Shown: positions 38,746 through 46,164, counted from the stretch's first letter. The stretch: DNA of 64,000 nt from Candidatus Saccharimonadota bacterium (GCA_017537745.1 JAFYKF010000010.1:1-64000), one strand, 5' to 3'. Translations and numbers: made by a program. The notes: generated from the letters alone by a model not told the origin.

Positions 38746-39663
38746 ATGAAAAAAGCTATCCTGATTATCCTGGCAGCATTCCTGTTTGTCTCTGGCACAA
38801 TCAGTTGCACAGTGGTCCAGAAAGGCGATTACAGATACGCCGACCATTGCAATATTGATATCACCGCGCTGCCCGATGAGGTCTTTTGGAATGAAATCTA
38901 TGAACATTCCGAAGAGGCCGGGCTTCAAGATGTATTGGCTATCCTGGAAGACAGCTTCGAGCTGTACTTCCAGGATTTAGACTTCGACTGGGACAATCTC
39001 AGAGCTTTAGATACGGCGCGAGTCGTATTGGTCAATGATAGAGAAGAACTTCAGAAACTGTCAGTGACCACTCTGGAATCCTTGCAGCGCGATCACGCGT
39101 TGTACGACAGCAAAAACAATGCAATATTTCTTCTGCCGAAATTCGTGAGCGCCGACTCTACCATGCAGGTGTATATCTTGGTGCACGAGCTCGTACACGC
39201 AGCTCTAGCATCCAAAACTACGCCTCACATAGAGGAGGGATTAGCTGACTACTACGCCTCTGTTTATATGCGGCGAGCAGGCATGGAAGTGTCTGGTTTC
39301 GCTTACCCGCAAGAGATGGTGGTGACGATGTGGCTTTTCTCCGTGTATGGGGAAAAAGAAGTTATCCAGGCTGTACGCACCGGGGAAATATACTCCCTAT
39401 TGGACAACAGCACGAAGCCCGGCATGGGCAAAAAGCTGGATGACGCGCTTATTTACCTCTATTCCGGGGACCAGAAAGACAGTCGCGGACGGACAGCCGC
39501 AGCAAATACGGTTTACGATATCTTGGCTCATGCGACCATCCAGGCCGAAAAAGCCGACGAAGTCGAATACCTGTATGAGACGGCGAAGATAGTCTGCGAT
39601 ACAATCGGTATCGAAATCGATACGAAATATTTCGATAACATGCTCTCAAGAAAGAAGGTATGA
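38746..39663 (+). CDS. Lipoprotein zinc metalloprotease (HELVH type)
   Basis: 305 residues. Signal peptide with cysteine at about 21 (SGTISC), then an extracytoplasmic domain with the zincin motif HELVH at 147-151 and a downstream glutamate in HIEEGLADYY (163-164) placed as the third ligand in gluzincins. It would act outside the membrane. 21 bases after its degenerate paralogue, with its own GGGGGGAG ribosome site, and followed by a terminator. Intact catalytic residues beside a broken copy make an enzyme/pseudoenzyme pair. Confidence 0.78.
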   Translation: MKKAILIILAAFLFVSGTISCTVVQKGDYRYADHCNIDITALPDEVFWNEIYEHSEEAGLQDVLAILEDSFELYFQDLDFDWDNLRALDTARVVLVNDREELQKLSVTTLESLQRDHALYDSKNNAIFLLPKFVSADSTMQVYILVHELVHAALASKTTPHIEEGLADYYASVYMRRAGMEVSGFAYPQEMVVTMWLFSVYGEKEVIQAVRTGEIYSLLDNSTKPGMGKKLDDALIYLYSGDQKDSRGRTAAANTVYDILAHATIQAEKADEVEYLYETAKIVCDTIGIEIDTKYFDNMLSRKKV

Positions 39664-39673
39664 AAAAATCTAT

Positions 39674-39711
39674 AAAAAATCTCTCCGGCAGCCAGTCGGA
39701 GGATTTTTTTG
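39674..39711 (+). terminator. Intrinsic terminator
   Basis: AAAAATCTCTCCG and CGGAGGATTTTTT pair around GCAGCCAGT and run into T7. Ends the lipoprotein pair. Confidence 0.85.
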
Positions 39712-39738
39712 TTTTTTACACTTTTTATGAAAAAAGTA

Positions 39739-39767
39739 TTGACAATTTTAAGTATGTGTGATATAAT
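39739..39767 (+). promoter_or_regulatory. Strong consensus promoter for the 39.8 kb RNA
   Basis: TTGACA (39739-39744), 17-base spacer, TGTGA-TATAAT (39762-39767). A full -35 is rare in this window. The segment GAAAAAAGTATTGACA...TATGTGTGATATAAT is nearly copied at 41052-41095. Confidence 0.88.
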
Positions 39768-39774
39768 AGATAAC

Positions 39775-40245
39775 ATCATGGGTGTGGATATGGTACATTA
39801 ACAAGTGTGGGTGAAAACAGGATTTTGACTGGACGCTTCCGCGAGGCAAATACCTGTTTTAGCTTAGTCATTCCACTGGCTAAGCAGCCCGGGCAGAAAC
39901 AGTCTGCATGCAAGTTCCGGACCTGGCGGGGGAAGGAAGTGGAAACTTGTATGTAATCTGCTAGTGTATCTCTCTTCGTTGGCTGGTTGCCTCGTAGTGG
40001 GTAATCTAGTTGAAACACCGCTGAAGAGGCGTTGCAAATTCCCGGTCTACCCGGCGGTCTAGAATGGCCCTCTATGGGGGGTCGACCGCCGGGAGCAATA
40101 GCCGGAGAACGAACAACGTGCAGCCAATATGGTTGCAGTACACTATGGGCGCGGCCTTTCCGTGAATCATGATTGATCTCACTGTCGACCGTTCTCACCG
40201 CCCTCTACCACACCCCCCTCGGAGCTTGCTCCGAGGGATTTTTTT
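39775..40245 (+). ncRNA. Unassigned ~470-nt structured RNA
   Basis: No coding frame with a ribosome site, but a perfect promoter, a terminator and a closed fold. The ends pair: GGGTGTGG (39780-39787) with CCACACCC (40208-40215), immediately before the terminator. Inside I see hairpins 39814-39821/39853-39860, 39862-39867/39880-39885, 39893-39897/39903-39907, 39911-39918/39941-39949, the 10-pair stem 40050-40059/40084-40093, and 40120-40125/40131-40136. I could not find the conserved core of RNase P, tmRNA, SRP or a group I intron. Its promoter suggests high abundance. Identity open; existence as an RNA gene well supported. Confidence 0.75.
40216..40245 (+). terminator. Intrinsic terminator of the 39.8 kb RNA
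   Basis: CCCTCGGAGC-TT-GCTCCGAGGG (40216-40237) followed by ATTTTTTT. The U run overlaps the trmD stop codon, which lies on the other strand. Confidence 0.92.
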
Positions 40246-40993
40246 AATTATTCTTGACCTTGCCAGAGTGATCGGCGCGCCATTTGGCGATTTCGCCGTG
40301 GTTGCCCGACAACAGGATATCTGGAACCTTCATACCTCTAAAATCGGCTGGTTTGGTATATTGAGGATATTCAAGGTTGTCGCCGTCGGAAAAACTTTCG
40401 ATTTCGGCAGATTGTTCACCACCGAGGACGCCAGGGATAAGGCGGACTACACTATCGATGATGATTAGCGCCGGAAGTTCGCCGCCGGTGAGAACGTATT
40501 TGCCTAAGGAAATCTTATAATCCACCAGAGATAGTATCCGCTCATCGTAGCCTTCGTAATGTGGGCACAAGATGATGTAATGGATGTTTGCATCAGGCTT
40601 GGGGCCGCGTCCGTCCGGCCCATCGCCATGGGCGGCCGGCGCTAATTCTCGCGCTGCCGCGCTCCGCAATGCCCCAAGCCCTGACGCAAACATCCGAGCT
40701 TTCTCTTGGGTCCAGATTTCGCCGACAGGGGTGGGGAGGATGACTTTGGCGGATGGATCTTTCTCTTTGACAGATTCGATGGCGGCAAAAACTGGCTCAC
40801 AACGGAGCAACATGCCGTCGCCACCGCCATACGGGGTGTCATCAACAGATTTGTGGGGACCAAGGCCAAAATCGCGCAAATTCACAAAATCAAACTCAGC
40901 AAGGCCTTTATCTACGGCTTTCCACATCATGGAGGTCTTGAGATATGGCTCAATCGCTTCTTGGAATAAAGTTATTATTGTAAATTTGATCAT
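40244..40993 (-). CDS. trmD: tRNA (guanine-37-N1)-methyltransferase
   Basis: Methylates G37 next to the anticodon to prevent frameshifts. Trefoil-knot features: FTIITLFQEAI start, YGGGDGMLLRCEPV, ILPTPVGEIWTQEKA, LCPHYEGYDERIL and SLGKYVLTGGELPAL. A family-2 palindrome adds ~38 residues (about 100-137) between FASG and IHYIILC, in the opposite orientation to the copies in tatD and alaS. It remains open in frame. The gene is convergent with the structured RNA on the plus strand and flanked by a second RNA gene. Confidence 0.94.
   Translation of the reverse strand: MIKFTIITLFQEAIEPYLKTSMMWKAVDKGLAEFDFVNLRDFGLGPHKSVDDTPYGGGDGMLLRCEPVFAAIESVKEKDPSAKVILPTPVGEIWTQEKARMFASGLGALRSAAARELAPAAHGDGPDGRGPKPDANIHYIILCPHYEGYDERILSLVDYKISLGKYVLTGGELPALIIIDSVVRLIPGVLGGEQSAEIESFSDGDNLEYPQYTKPADFRGMKVPDILLSGNHGEIAKWRADHSGKVKNN
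40582..40695. repeat. Family-2 palindromic element inside trmD (reverse orientation)
   Basis: Arms GGATGTTTGCATCAGGCTT and its near-complement ending at 40695 enclose the shared core, with only a few differences from the alaS core (GGCCGG for GGACGG, CTAATTC for CTATACC). The gene is on the minus strand, so the element encodes the other peptide, ALRSAAARELAPAAHGDGPD. Confidence 0.9.
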
Positions 40994-41066
40994 ATCTTAT
41001 ATTATAACAGATTTTTTCCGATAAATATGGTCTTTCTTGCGAGATTAAAAAAATGTGAAAAAAGTA

Positions 41067-41095
41067 TTGACATTTTTAATCATGTGTGGTATAAT
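41067..41095 (+). promoter_or_regulatory. Strong consensus promoter for the 41.1 kb RNA
   Basis: TTGACA (41067-41072), 17-base spacer, TGTGG-TATAAT (41090-41095). About 40 bases are nearly the same as the promoter of the 39.8 kb RNA. Confidence 0.85.
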
Positions 41096-41101
41096 GATAA
41101 T

Positions 41102-41365
41102 TGGGTATGAGTAGTTTACCTGGTTAAAGTTGTTAGGAGTCCGAGAGACGTAAAGCCTCTGGAAGCGGTATAGTACATCTTTGGAAATTTCGGCGGGTCT
41201 TATGGCCCCACAAAAAGCGAAAAAGTACAATTTTGGAGATGCCCTCCCCTCAACCACTAGATAGACGAAAATATGTTTGCGCGGGGGGCCGAAGAGGCCC
41301 CCCGATTAATTTGATTTAATAGTGAATAATTGATGCTGAAAAACACCGCACGAGCGGTGCTTTTT
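41102..41365 (+). ncRNA. Unassigned structured RNA, ~200-265 nt
   Basis: Non-coding stretch driven by a consensus promoter. GTTGTTAGGAG (41129-41139) pairs with CTCCCCTCAAC (41244-41254), closing a folded domain with small hairpins such as CCGAGAG/CTCTGG and GGG/CCC around TCTTATGG. Two possible 3' ends: the stem CGGGGGGCC/GGCCCCCCG (41282-41304), which lacks a good U run, and CACCGC-ACGA-GCGGTG followed by CTTTTT (41344-41364). No match to a known housekeeping RNA that I can see. Confidence 0.65.
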
Positions 41366-41483
41366 CGTGCGATAATCTGTTACTTGATAAAATGTGCTAT
41401 AATGTTTTTATTATCTTTATCCACGGGAGTGTATAGGTTAGTTCTTTAAAATGTTGGTTTTGAATGCAGAAGGGGGAACAGAA

Positions 41484-42221
41484 ATGACAGTTTCAGAAAA
41501 GAAGTATGGATTCACTGAAGAGACCAAGGAATGGAAAGGACACATTCTCCATCAGATTGTCGCAATCAAGAGTTTTGGCAATATCAAGGCCGGCACGGTG
41601 GGCGGCTGGATTGAGAGGGAGCAGAATCTCTCCCAGGAAGGTAACTGCTGGGTGGGCGACAATGCCAAGGTCTGGGGCAACGCCAGCGTGCGCGATGATG
41701 CGATTGTTGCTGATTTTGCGAAAGTCTATGACTATGCAGAAATAAGCGACAAGGCACTGGTATACGCGGACGCGAAGGTATACGGTCAGGCCAAGGTCTA
41801 CGATACTGCTTTGGTTCACGGCCAGTCAGCCATTTATGACTTGGCTGAGGTGCGTGGTAAGGCAGAGGTCTACGGAGACTTGGTTAAGGTCTTTGGCAAT
41901 GCCAAAATCTACGGCCATGCCAAGGTCTACCACTATTCCAAGGTTTACGGAATGGCTCAGGTCTATGGTGAGGCCGAAGTCTTTAACAGAGCAGCCGTCT
42001 ATGGTTGGGCCAGAGTTTACGAGTTGGCAAAAATCTACGGCGACGCCAAAATCTACGGCCGGGCTGAAATCTACGGCGAAGCACGAGTCTTTGAGAATGC
42101 GATGGTTTTCGATGACGCATTCGTGTTCGACACGGCAAAGGTCCACAAATATGCTCGCGTGTTCTACGACGCCAGAGTTTTCCACGATGAGGATGTCGCA
42201 AAAACAATCTTTGGACGATGA
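41484..42221 (+). CDS. Left-handed beta-helix (hexapeptide repeat) protein 1
   Basis: 245 residues. A head of ~55 residues (ETKEWKGHILHQIVAI, GTVGGWIEREQNLSQEGNCWV) precedes ~25 imperfect hexapeptides of the A-x-V-Y/F-G/D type (AKVYGQAKVYDTALVHG), the signature of a left-handed parallel beta helix. Similar proteins with this head occur in phages and gut bacteria; function unproven. ATG 41484 follows AGGGGGAAC. First of three tandem paralogues. Leader ~85 bases from TATAAT near 41397. Confidence 0.8.
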   Translation: MTVSEKKYGFTEETKEWKGHILHQIVAIKSFGNIKAGTVGGWIEREQNLSQEGNCWVGDNAKVWGNASVRDDAIVADFAKVYDYAEISDKALVYADAKVYGQAKVYDTALVHGQSAIYDLAEVRGKAEVYGDLVKVFGNAKIYGHAKVYHYSKVYGMAQVYGEAEVFNRAAVYGWARVYELAKIYGDAKIYGRAEIYGEARVFENAMVFDDAFVFDTAKVHKYARVFYDARVFHDEDVAKTIFGR

Positions 42222-42242
42222 GAAATTAAGGAGGGAGAGCGA

Positions 42243-43109
42243 ATGTCCGAAAACGTTGAAAAGAAGTACGAGTTGCTCGAAGAAACTATGGAGTGGGGAG
42301 GCCACATTCTTCATCGCATTCGCGCAACAAGGGATTTTGGCCGCGTCCACAAAGGTCAGGTTGGCGGGTGGATTGAGAAAGAATCGAACCTGTCGCACGA
42401 GGGCGACTGCTGGGTCTATGGTGAAGCAAAGGTATACAGCCACGCTGTTGTGGAGGGAAATGCCTTGGTTTTTAATGAGGCCTTGGTGTATAACTCTGCC
42501 AAAGTGTCGGAGAGTGCCACCGTGCATGAACGGGCCGAGGTTTACGGTCTCGCTGTCGTGAGAGGAAACAGCTGGGTGCTCGGCTGTGCCAAGATTTATG
42601 GCGGCGCTGAGGTATACGGCGATGCCGTTGTGCTTGGCTACGCACAAGTTTTCAACAAGGCCTCGGTGTACGGAATTGCTCAGATATATGGGAAAGCCCA
42701 GATATTTGACTATGCTCGCGTCTACGAGAATGCCATGGTTTACGACGGCGGCAAGGTTTTTGACCGTGCCGAAGTTTTTGGATCCGCTCGCGTGTTTGAT
42801 GAGGCCTATGTCTACGGTAATGCCAAGGTGTTTGGTGGAGCCGAAATCTATGGCAAATCCTCGGTTTCCGACAATTCCATGGTCTTTGACGCCGCGGAAA
42901 TCTGCGGCGACTCGCGAATCCTCTACGACTCGAGAGTGTATTTCAACGAGAAAATCAAGGACCGAGTTGTTGCGATGCGGTGGCCGAGAGACGCTGAATG
43001 CGCAAGCAAGGTCGTCGAAACTATCGGCCAGGTTGTATTGCAAAGGTTCGACACAGACAGTATGACTTTTGTGAAAGAGGAGGGCAATAATGGCGAAAAC
43101 GAATCATAA
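42243..43109 (+). CDS. Left-handed beta-helix (hexapeptide repeat) protein 2
   Basis: 288 residues, same architecture: head with TMEWGGHILHRIRATRDFG, VGGWIEKESNLSHEGDCWV, then ~30 hexapeptides (KVYGGAEVYGDAVVLGYAQV style) and a non-repeat tail of ~40 residues unlike paralogue 1. GGAGGGAG precedes the ATG, 21 bases after the first gene. Overlaps paralogue 3 by 20 bases, so the three are one transcription unit. Confidence 0.8.
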   Translation: MSENVEKKYELLEETMEWGGHILHRIRATRDFGRVHKGQVGGWIEKESNLSHEGDCWVYGEAKVYSHAVVEGNALVFNEALVYNSAKVSESATVHERAEVYGLAVVRGNSWVLGCAKIYGGAEVYGDAVVLGYAQVFNKASVYGIAQIYGKAQIFDYARVYENAMVYDGGKVFDRAEVFGSARVFDEAYVYGNAKVFGGAEIYGKSSVSDNSMVFDAAEICGDSRILYDSRVYFNEKIKDRVVAMRWPRDAECASKVVETIGQVVLQRFDTDSMTFVKEEGNNGENES

Positions 43110-43755
43110 GTTTATTGAAAACTTGGCGCCGGGCCAGAAGAAGTTCGAGCTGACCGCGGAAACGAAGGAAGTGGATGGGCATATTCTTCACCGAATTCGT
43201 GCCGTGGTCGACATCAAAAGCCTTTATTACCCCATCCGCATCAAGAAAGGTACGCTTGGCGGGTGGGTCGAAAAAGAGTCAAATCTGTCACAATCTGGAG
43301 CTTGCTGGGTTTTTCACGAAGGCATGGTCTTTGGCGAAGCTATAGTGTCTATGGCGGGCTCGGTAGGCGGAAAAGCGAGAGTCTATGGCGATGCTCGAGT
43401 ATACGACAAAGCCATGATTATGGATCAGAGCGAGATTTATGGCGGAGCAACCATATGCGGTAACTCAATCATATTGGGAGAGGTAAAAGTCTACGAATAC
43501 GCCTCGGTGGTTAGCGCAATTATTAGTGGCCATGCCAAGATCTATGGCAATGCGCGTGTCACCGGTGATGCCGAAGTTGGAGATAACGCATGCGTCTATG
43601 AGGATGCAGTAATCGGGGGGCGTGTCCGCATCAGTGATAAGGCAAGGATTCGTGGTTATACCCACATAGAGTGTTATGACTCTCCTGACAACTGCACTAT
43701 ATGGATTGCTGGCGACACCGAGATTGAAGGCAGTGCCAGGATTACCGCTCAGTAA
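43090..43755 (+). CDS. Left-handed beta-helix (hexapeptide repeat) protein 3
   Basis: 221 residues with the same head (KEVDGHILHRIRAVVDIK, LGGWVEKESNLSQSGACWV) and a shorter, more diverged helix. The repeat pattern is interrupted near the end (ECYDSPDNCTIW) before a last turn (GDTEIEGSARITAQ). GAGGAGG lies upstream inside the previous gene. Closes the operon. Loss of the aromatic Y/F positions compared with copies 1 and 2 suggests a different surface. Confidence 0.78.
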   Translation: MAKTNHKFIENLAPGQKKFELTAETKEVDGHILHRIRAVVDIKSLYYPIRIKKGTLGGWVEKESNLSQSGACWVFHEGMVFGEAIVSMAGSVGGKARVYGDARVYDKAMIMDQSEIYGGATICGNSIILGEVKVYEYASVVSAIISGHAKIYGNARVTGDAEVGDNACVYEDAVIGGRVRISDKARIRGYTHIECYDSPDNCTIWIAGDTEIEGSARITAQ

Positions 43756-43768
43756 AAACCAACAGAGA

Positions 43769-43800
43769 GGCGTTGCTTGATATCAAGCGGCGCCTTTTTC
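43769..43800 (+). terminator. Intrinsic terminator of the beta-helix operon
   Basis: GGCGTTGCTTGA-TATC-AAGCGGCGCC forms a stem with a small internal mismatch (43769-43794), followed by TTTTTC. Confidence 0.8.
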
Positions 43801-43814
43801 TTACTTTTTTGGGG

Positions 43815-43969
43815 CAAAAAGAAAACGGCCTTTTAAGCCGTTTCCCCGCTGTTACGCGCCCACCCTTGGGGCACATTGGTTTGTTTTAATCCGCTGTTTG
43901 TTTTTGTTAATGTAAGTCTCCACACTCCACCAACATTGTCAGTGGAACCCCTGTGAAGCGTACCAGCTT
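43815..43969 (-). ncRNA. Unassigned minus-strand structured RNA, ~155 nt
   Basis: A minus-strand promoter (44005-43976) and a terminator AAACGGC/GCCGTTT with TTTTCTTTTT bracket a non-coding stretch. Folds visible on the minus strand: CTTCACA/TGTGGAG enclosing CCAC/GTGG, and GCCC/GGGC near the 3' end. No known RNA recognised. It faces away from the tandem hairpins that lie just upstream of its promoter. Confidence 0.65.
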
Positions 43970-43975
43970 ATGTTT

Positions 43976-44005
43976 ATTATAAAGCATAAGCATGCACGTT
44001 GTCAA
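43976..44005 (-). promoter_or_regulatory. Consensus promoter of the minus-strand RNA
   Basis: On the minus strand TTGACA (44005-44000), 18-base spacer, TATAAT (43981-43976). The -35 overlaps the outermost hairpin of the repeat array at 44003. Confidence 0.8.
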
Positions 44006-44100
44006 GACTTTTTTTCAAAAAGTCTTGGAACTTCGTAAACAATAGTTTTTTTCAAAAACTATTGGAACTTCGTAAACAAGACTTTTTTTCAAAAATTTTA
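44003..44100. repeat. Three tandem hairpin units with a 13-base spacer
   Basis: AAGACTTTTT-TTC-AAAAAGTCTT, then GAACTTCGTAAAC, then AATAGTTTTT-TTC-AAAAACTATT, then the identical GAACTTCGTAAAC, then a decayed third unit AAGACTTTTTTTCAAAAATT. The stems of units 1 and 2 differ (GAC against TAG) but both pair perfectly, a sign that pairing is kept. Not CRISPR: only three units and no unique spacers. Confidence 0.8.
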
Positions 44101-44118
44101 TCCCGCCGAGGGGCGGGA
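44090..44118 (-). terminator. Terminator of the small membrane protein gene
   Basis: Minus strand TCCCGCC-CCT-CGGCGGGA followed by TAAAATTTTT; lies directly after the stop of the 44126 gene. Confidence 0.7.
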
Positions 44119-44125
44119 TGTGGTA

Positions 44126-44344
44126 CTAGGGTATGGGGGCAAGAGACAGGTTGATAACATCGCTGGTAAACAGAAGAACGATAGCGATAATTCCGAAGAT
44201 TTCAATCTTTCTGCCGTCTCTATTGATGTCGCCATAGTCGTTGGTAATGTCATAACTGACGGTTGCCCTGATGTAATAGAACATTGCCACTTCTAGCGAT
44301 AAGACAGCTAGTATAACTAGGATTTTCGTGATGATGTTTGCCAT
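44126..44344 (-). CDS. Small two-helix membrane protein
   Basis: 72 residues: helix 1 at about 5-27 (ITKILVILAVLSLEVAMFYYI), a polar loop (SYDITNDYGDINRDGRKIE), helix 2 at 48-65. Preceded on the minus strand by TATAAT, a ~50-base leader and AGGAGGGCG before the ATG, and followed by a terminator, so it is a complete gene in spite of its size. Promoter divergent from the 44489 gene. Function unknown. Confidence 0.65.
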   Translation of the reverse strand: MANIITKILVILAVLSLEVAMFYYIRATVSYDITNDYGDINRDGRKIEIFGIIAIVLLFTSDVINLSLAPIP

Positions 44345-44488
44345 TTTTCGCCCTCCTAAAACATCTATTCAAAACCCAAACCCTGTACCTTTGTATTATA
44401 TCATAGGTGGCAGGTTTCGATAAGATATGATATAATCCAGACAAGATGTTGGTACCTTTAGGGTAAATACAGATGGGAGGAGAGTACG

Positions 44489-44884
44489 ATGACGGAAAAA
44501 ATCATCGAGACCGAAATCACCGCGAAAATGCTCACCACGGACATCGAACTGGCGAGCGGAGGAACTATGAGCGGTCTTTCTCATGATATTAAGTGGATGC
44601 GTCTCTACTTGACTTATCTTGAGGAAGACTATGGCGTCAAGGTTGACCCAGCAGAGAGGTTTGGTGTTATGCCCGAGGCAGTACTTGAGGAAATCAAGTT
44701 GCGCATCAAAAAGGCGGAATATGACCTCGCTCTGATTCAGGCCGGCAAGCACGAATACCCGCAGCGTGCGCTCATCGAGGCGCACAACTCCCTGGTGGAA
44801 GGTCGGCAAATGGCATCGGATATTTCTCGCAAGATCGTGGATTTGTATTTCGATCTTGCAAAAGAGAACGACATCGATATCTAG
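44489..44884 (+). CDS. Hypothetical helical protein
   Basis: 131 residues, almost wholly helical and charged (LEEIKLRIKKAEYDLALIQAG). No known domain. GGGAGGAGAG lies before the ATG; TATAAT near 44431 gives a ~55-base leader; a strong terminator follows. A single-gene unit of the GC-rich, SD-led type. Confidence 0.62.
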   Translation: MTEKIIETEITAKMLTTDIELASGGTMSGLSHDIKWMRLYLTYLEEDYGVKVDPAERFGVMPEAVLEEIKLRIKKAEYDLALIQAGKHEYPQRALIEAHNSLVEGRQMASDISRKIVDLYFDLAKENDIDI

Positions 44885-44897
44885 CTACTCTACCACG

Positions 44898-44925
44898 CCC
44901 CCGCGTCTTCGGACGCGGGGGTTTT
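44898..44925 (+). terminator. Intrinsic terminator
   Basis: CCCCCGCGTC-TTCG-GACGCGGGGG followed by TTTT; perfect 10-pair stem with a UUCG loop. Confidence 0.9.
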
Positions 44926-45005
44926 CATGTTATCTGCATGGACAAATAAGCTAAAATATGATATAATGTAAGTATATAGGTGGTATGTTTAGGGGAGGTA
45001 AACAA

Positions 45006-45032
45006 ATGCCACTAGTTTTTTTAACAAACTAA
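45006..45032 (+). CDS. Possible leader peptide before the XRE-sigma-alphaCTD gene
   Basis: Eight codons, MPLVFLTN then TAA, with an excellent AGGGGAGG ribosome site 7 bases upstream. The stop is 2 bases before ATG 45035 of the regulator. This position suggests translational coupling or attenuation. It is too short to judge by composition; the case rests on the strong ribosome site. Confidence 0.45.
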   Translation: MPLVFLTN

Positions 45033-45034
45033 CG

Positions 45035-46126
45035 ATGAGGAAGGAAGTGTGTTTTTTGACTCGGTTTAATGGCGAAATACTCCGGAGACTAATTGACGAG
45101 GCCGGCTTGACACGACCCGAAGTTGCAGCGGCAACATTACTGTCAGCCTCTACGATTGACGCTTGTATCGACGGCCGGATGGGCAATCCCAGTATGAAAA
45201 CCTTGTTGGCGCTGGCGGACTTTTTCGCGGTGCCATTGGATTTCCTGGTTGGACGTTGCGACAAAGAACAGGCTGAAAAAATCCTAAAGAATTACGGCGA
45301 ATGCTTCATGGAACTTCGGCGAGCCCCCTTTGAGGCTTACCTCCATGGCCGAAAGGGGACTATAGGGAAAAATTTGGTGGGTGAGGCACCTTGGCCTTAT
45401 AACCTGCTAAATGCGGTTTTTCCCAATTTGAAGATTGATGACACGGTAAGTAAGGAGCACGAGGAAGAGATTATTGAGGCAATGCAGAGCGTGCTCTCGC
45501 CCAAACAGCTCAAGTTTATCCTTGCATATTATCGCGACGGAAAGACCCTTAGTAAAATTGGCAAGTCGGCGGGTTTGTCCGGCGAGCGCGTACGCCAGAT
45601 TATCACTAAGGCCCAGAGTACCTTGACCTACCCTCCGCAGTCTAGCATTTTGCTTTACGGCAAAGATATCTCCAATAAGAACTCGGAAATAAAGATTATG
45701 GAGATTCGAGTGCTGGAAAAACGGCAGGAGCTTGCGAGAATCCAAGAGGAATTGGACGAGAAATACAAGAAGATTCTCGAGGCGCAAACCTATCTTTATG
45801 AGTATGGTATCGAGGCTATGAAAATGGTGGAGGCGATCTCCGATGCCGTGGCGGTGTTGCCGCCGGTACCAGAAAAGAAGATTGTGAATACGGCTAACAT
45901 CAGATTAGATGATGCCTTCTTGAAAAACCAGATTTCACAGAGAGCTTATAATGCGTTGATGCGCTTCGGTTGCAAGACGCTGGCCGATGTGGTGGACATC
46001 GCAAAGGCTGGTGAGCTCATAAAAATCCGCAACCTGGGCAGAGTTTCCACGAGAGAGCTCCTCGCAAAAATCGAGGAGTTGACCGGCAAGGACTATTTCG
46101 GGGTTGGCAACAATCCCACTCGTTAG
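45035..46126 (+). CDS. XRE / sigma region 4 / RNA polymerase alpha-CTD fusion regulator
   Basis: 363 residues with three DNA-contacting modules in order. Residues ~8-75: XRE HTH (RRLIDEAGLTRPEVAAATLL, MKTLLALADFFAVPLDFL). Residues ~150-195: sigma-70 region 4-type HTH (LSPKQLKFILAYYRDGKTL, GLSGERVRQIITKAQ). A coiled coil (~215-255) follows. Residues ~290-358: alpha-CTD-like helix-hairpin-helix (FGCKTLADVVDIA, IRNLGRVSTRELLAKIEELT). It could bind promoters and UP elements at once. Start could also be TTG 45056 after AGGAAGG. Possible regulator of the nearby SD-led genes (inference). Confidence 0.8.
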   Translation: MRKEVCFLTRFNGEILRRLIDEAGLTRPEVAAATLLSASTIDACIDGRMGNPSMKTLLALADFFAVPLDFLVGRCDKEQAEKILKNYGECFMELRRAPFEAYLHGRKGTIGKNLVGEAPWPYNLLNAVFPNLKIDDTVSKEHEEEIIEAMQSVLSPKQLKFILAYYRDGKTLSKIGKSAGLSGERVRQIITKAQSTLTYPPQSSILLYGKDISNKNSEIKIMEIRVLEKRQELARIQEELDEKYKKILEAQTYLYEYGIEAMKMVEAISDAVAVLPPVPEKKIVNTANIRLDDAFLKNQISQRAYNALMRFGCKTLADVVDIAKAGELIKIRNLGRVSTRELLAKIEELTGKDYFGVGNNPTR

Positions 46127-46131
46127 TTATC

Positions 46132-46164
46132 ATCCCGTGACGGGGGACCGTCGCGGGATTTTTC
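46132..46164 (+). terminator. Intrinsic terminator
   Basis: ATCCCG/CGGGAT with an inner ACG/CGT pairing and a TTTTT tail. Follows the fusion regulator. Confidence 0.8.

Noticed and set aside
37825-39663. Sequencing error explaining HVLTR
   Set aside because: The frame is intact and several positions differ, so it is a diverged paralogue and not one miscalled base.
39775-40245. RNase P RNA, tmRNA or SRP RNA
   Set aside because: The conserved RNase P core, a tag frame with tRNA-like end, and the full SRP apical loop context are not found; GGAAGGAAG at 39931 alone is not enough.
41826-43043. Antisense open frame of ~405 codons over the beta-helix genes
   Set aside because: It mirrors the hexapeptide repeats and GC-rich third positions; SD sites, promoter and terminator support only the plus strand.
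44003-44100. CRISPR array
   Set aside because: Three hairpin units with identical 13-base spacers; no unique spacers and no cas genes.
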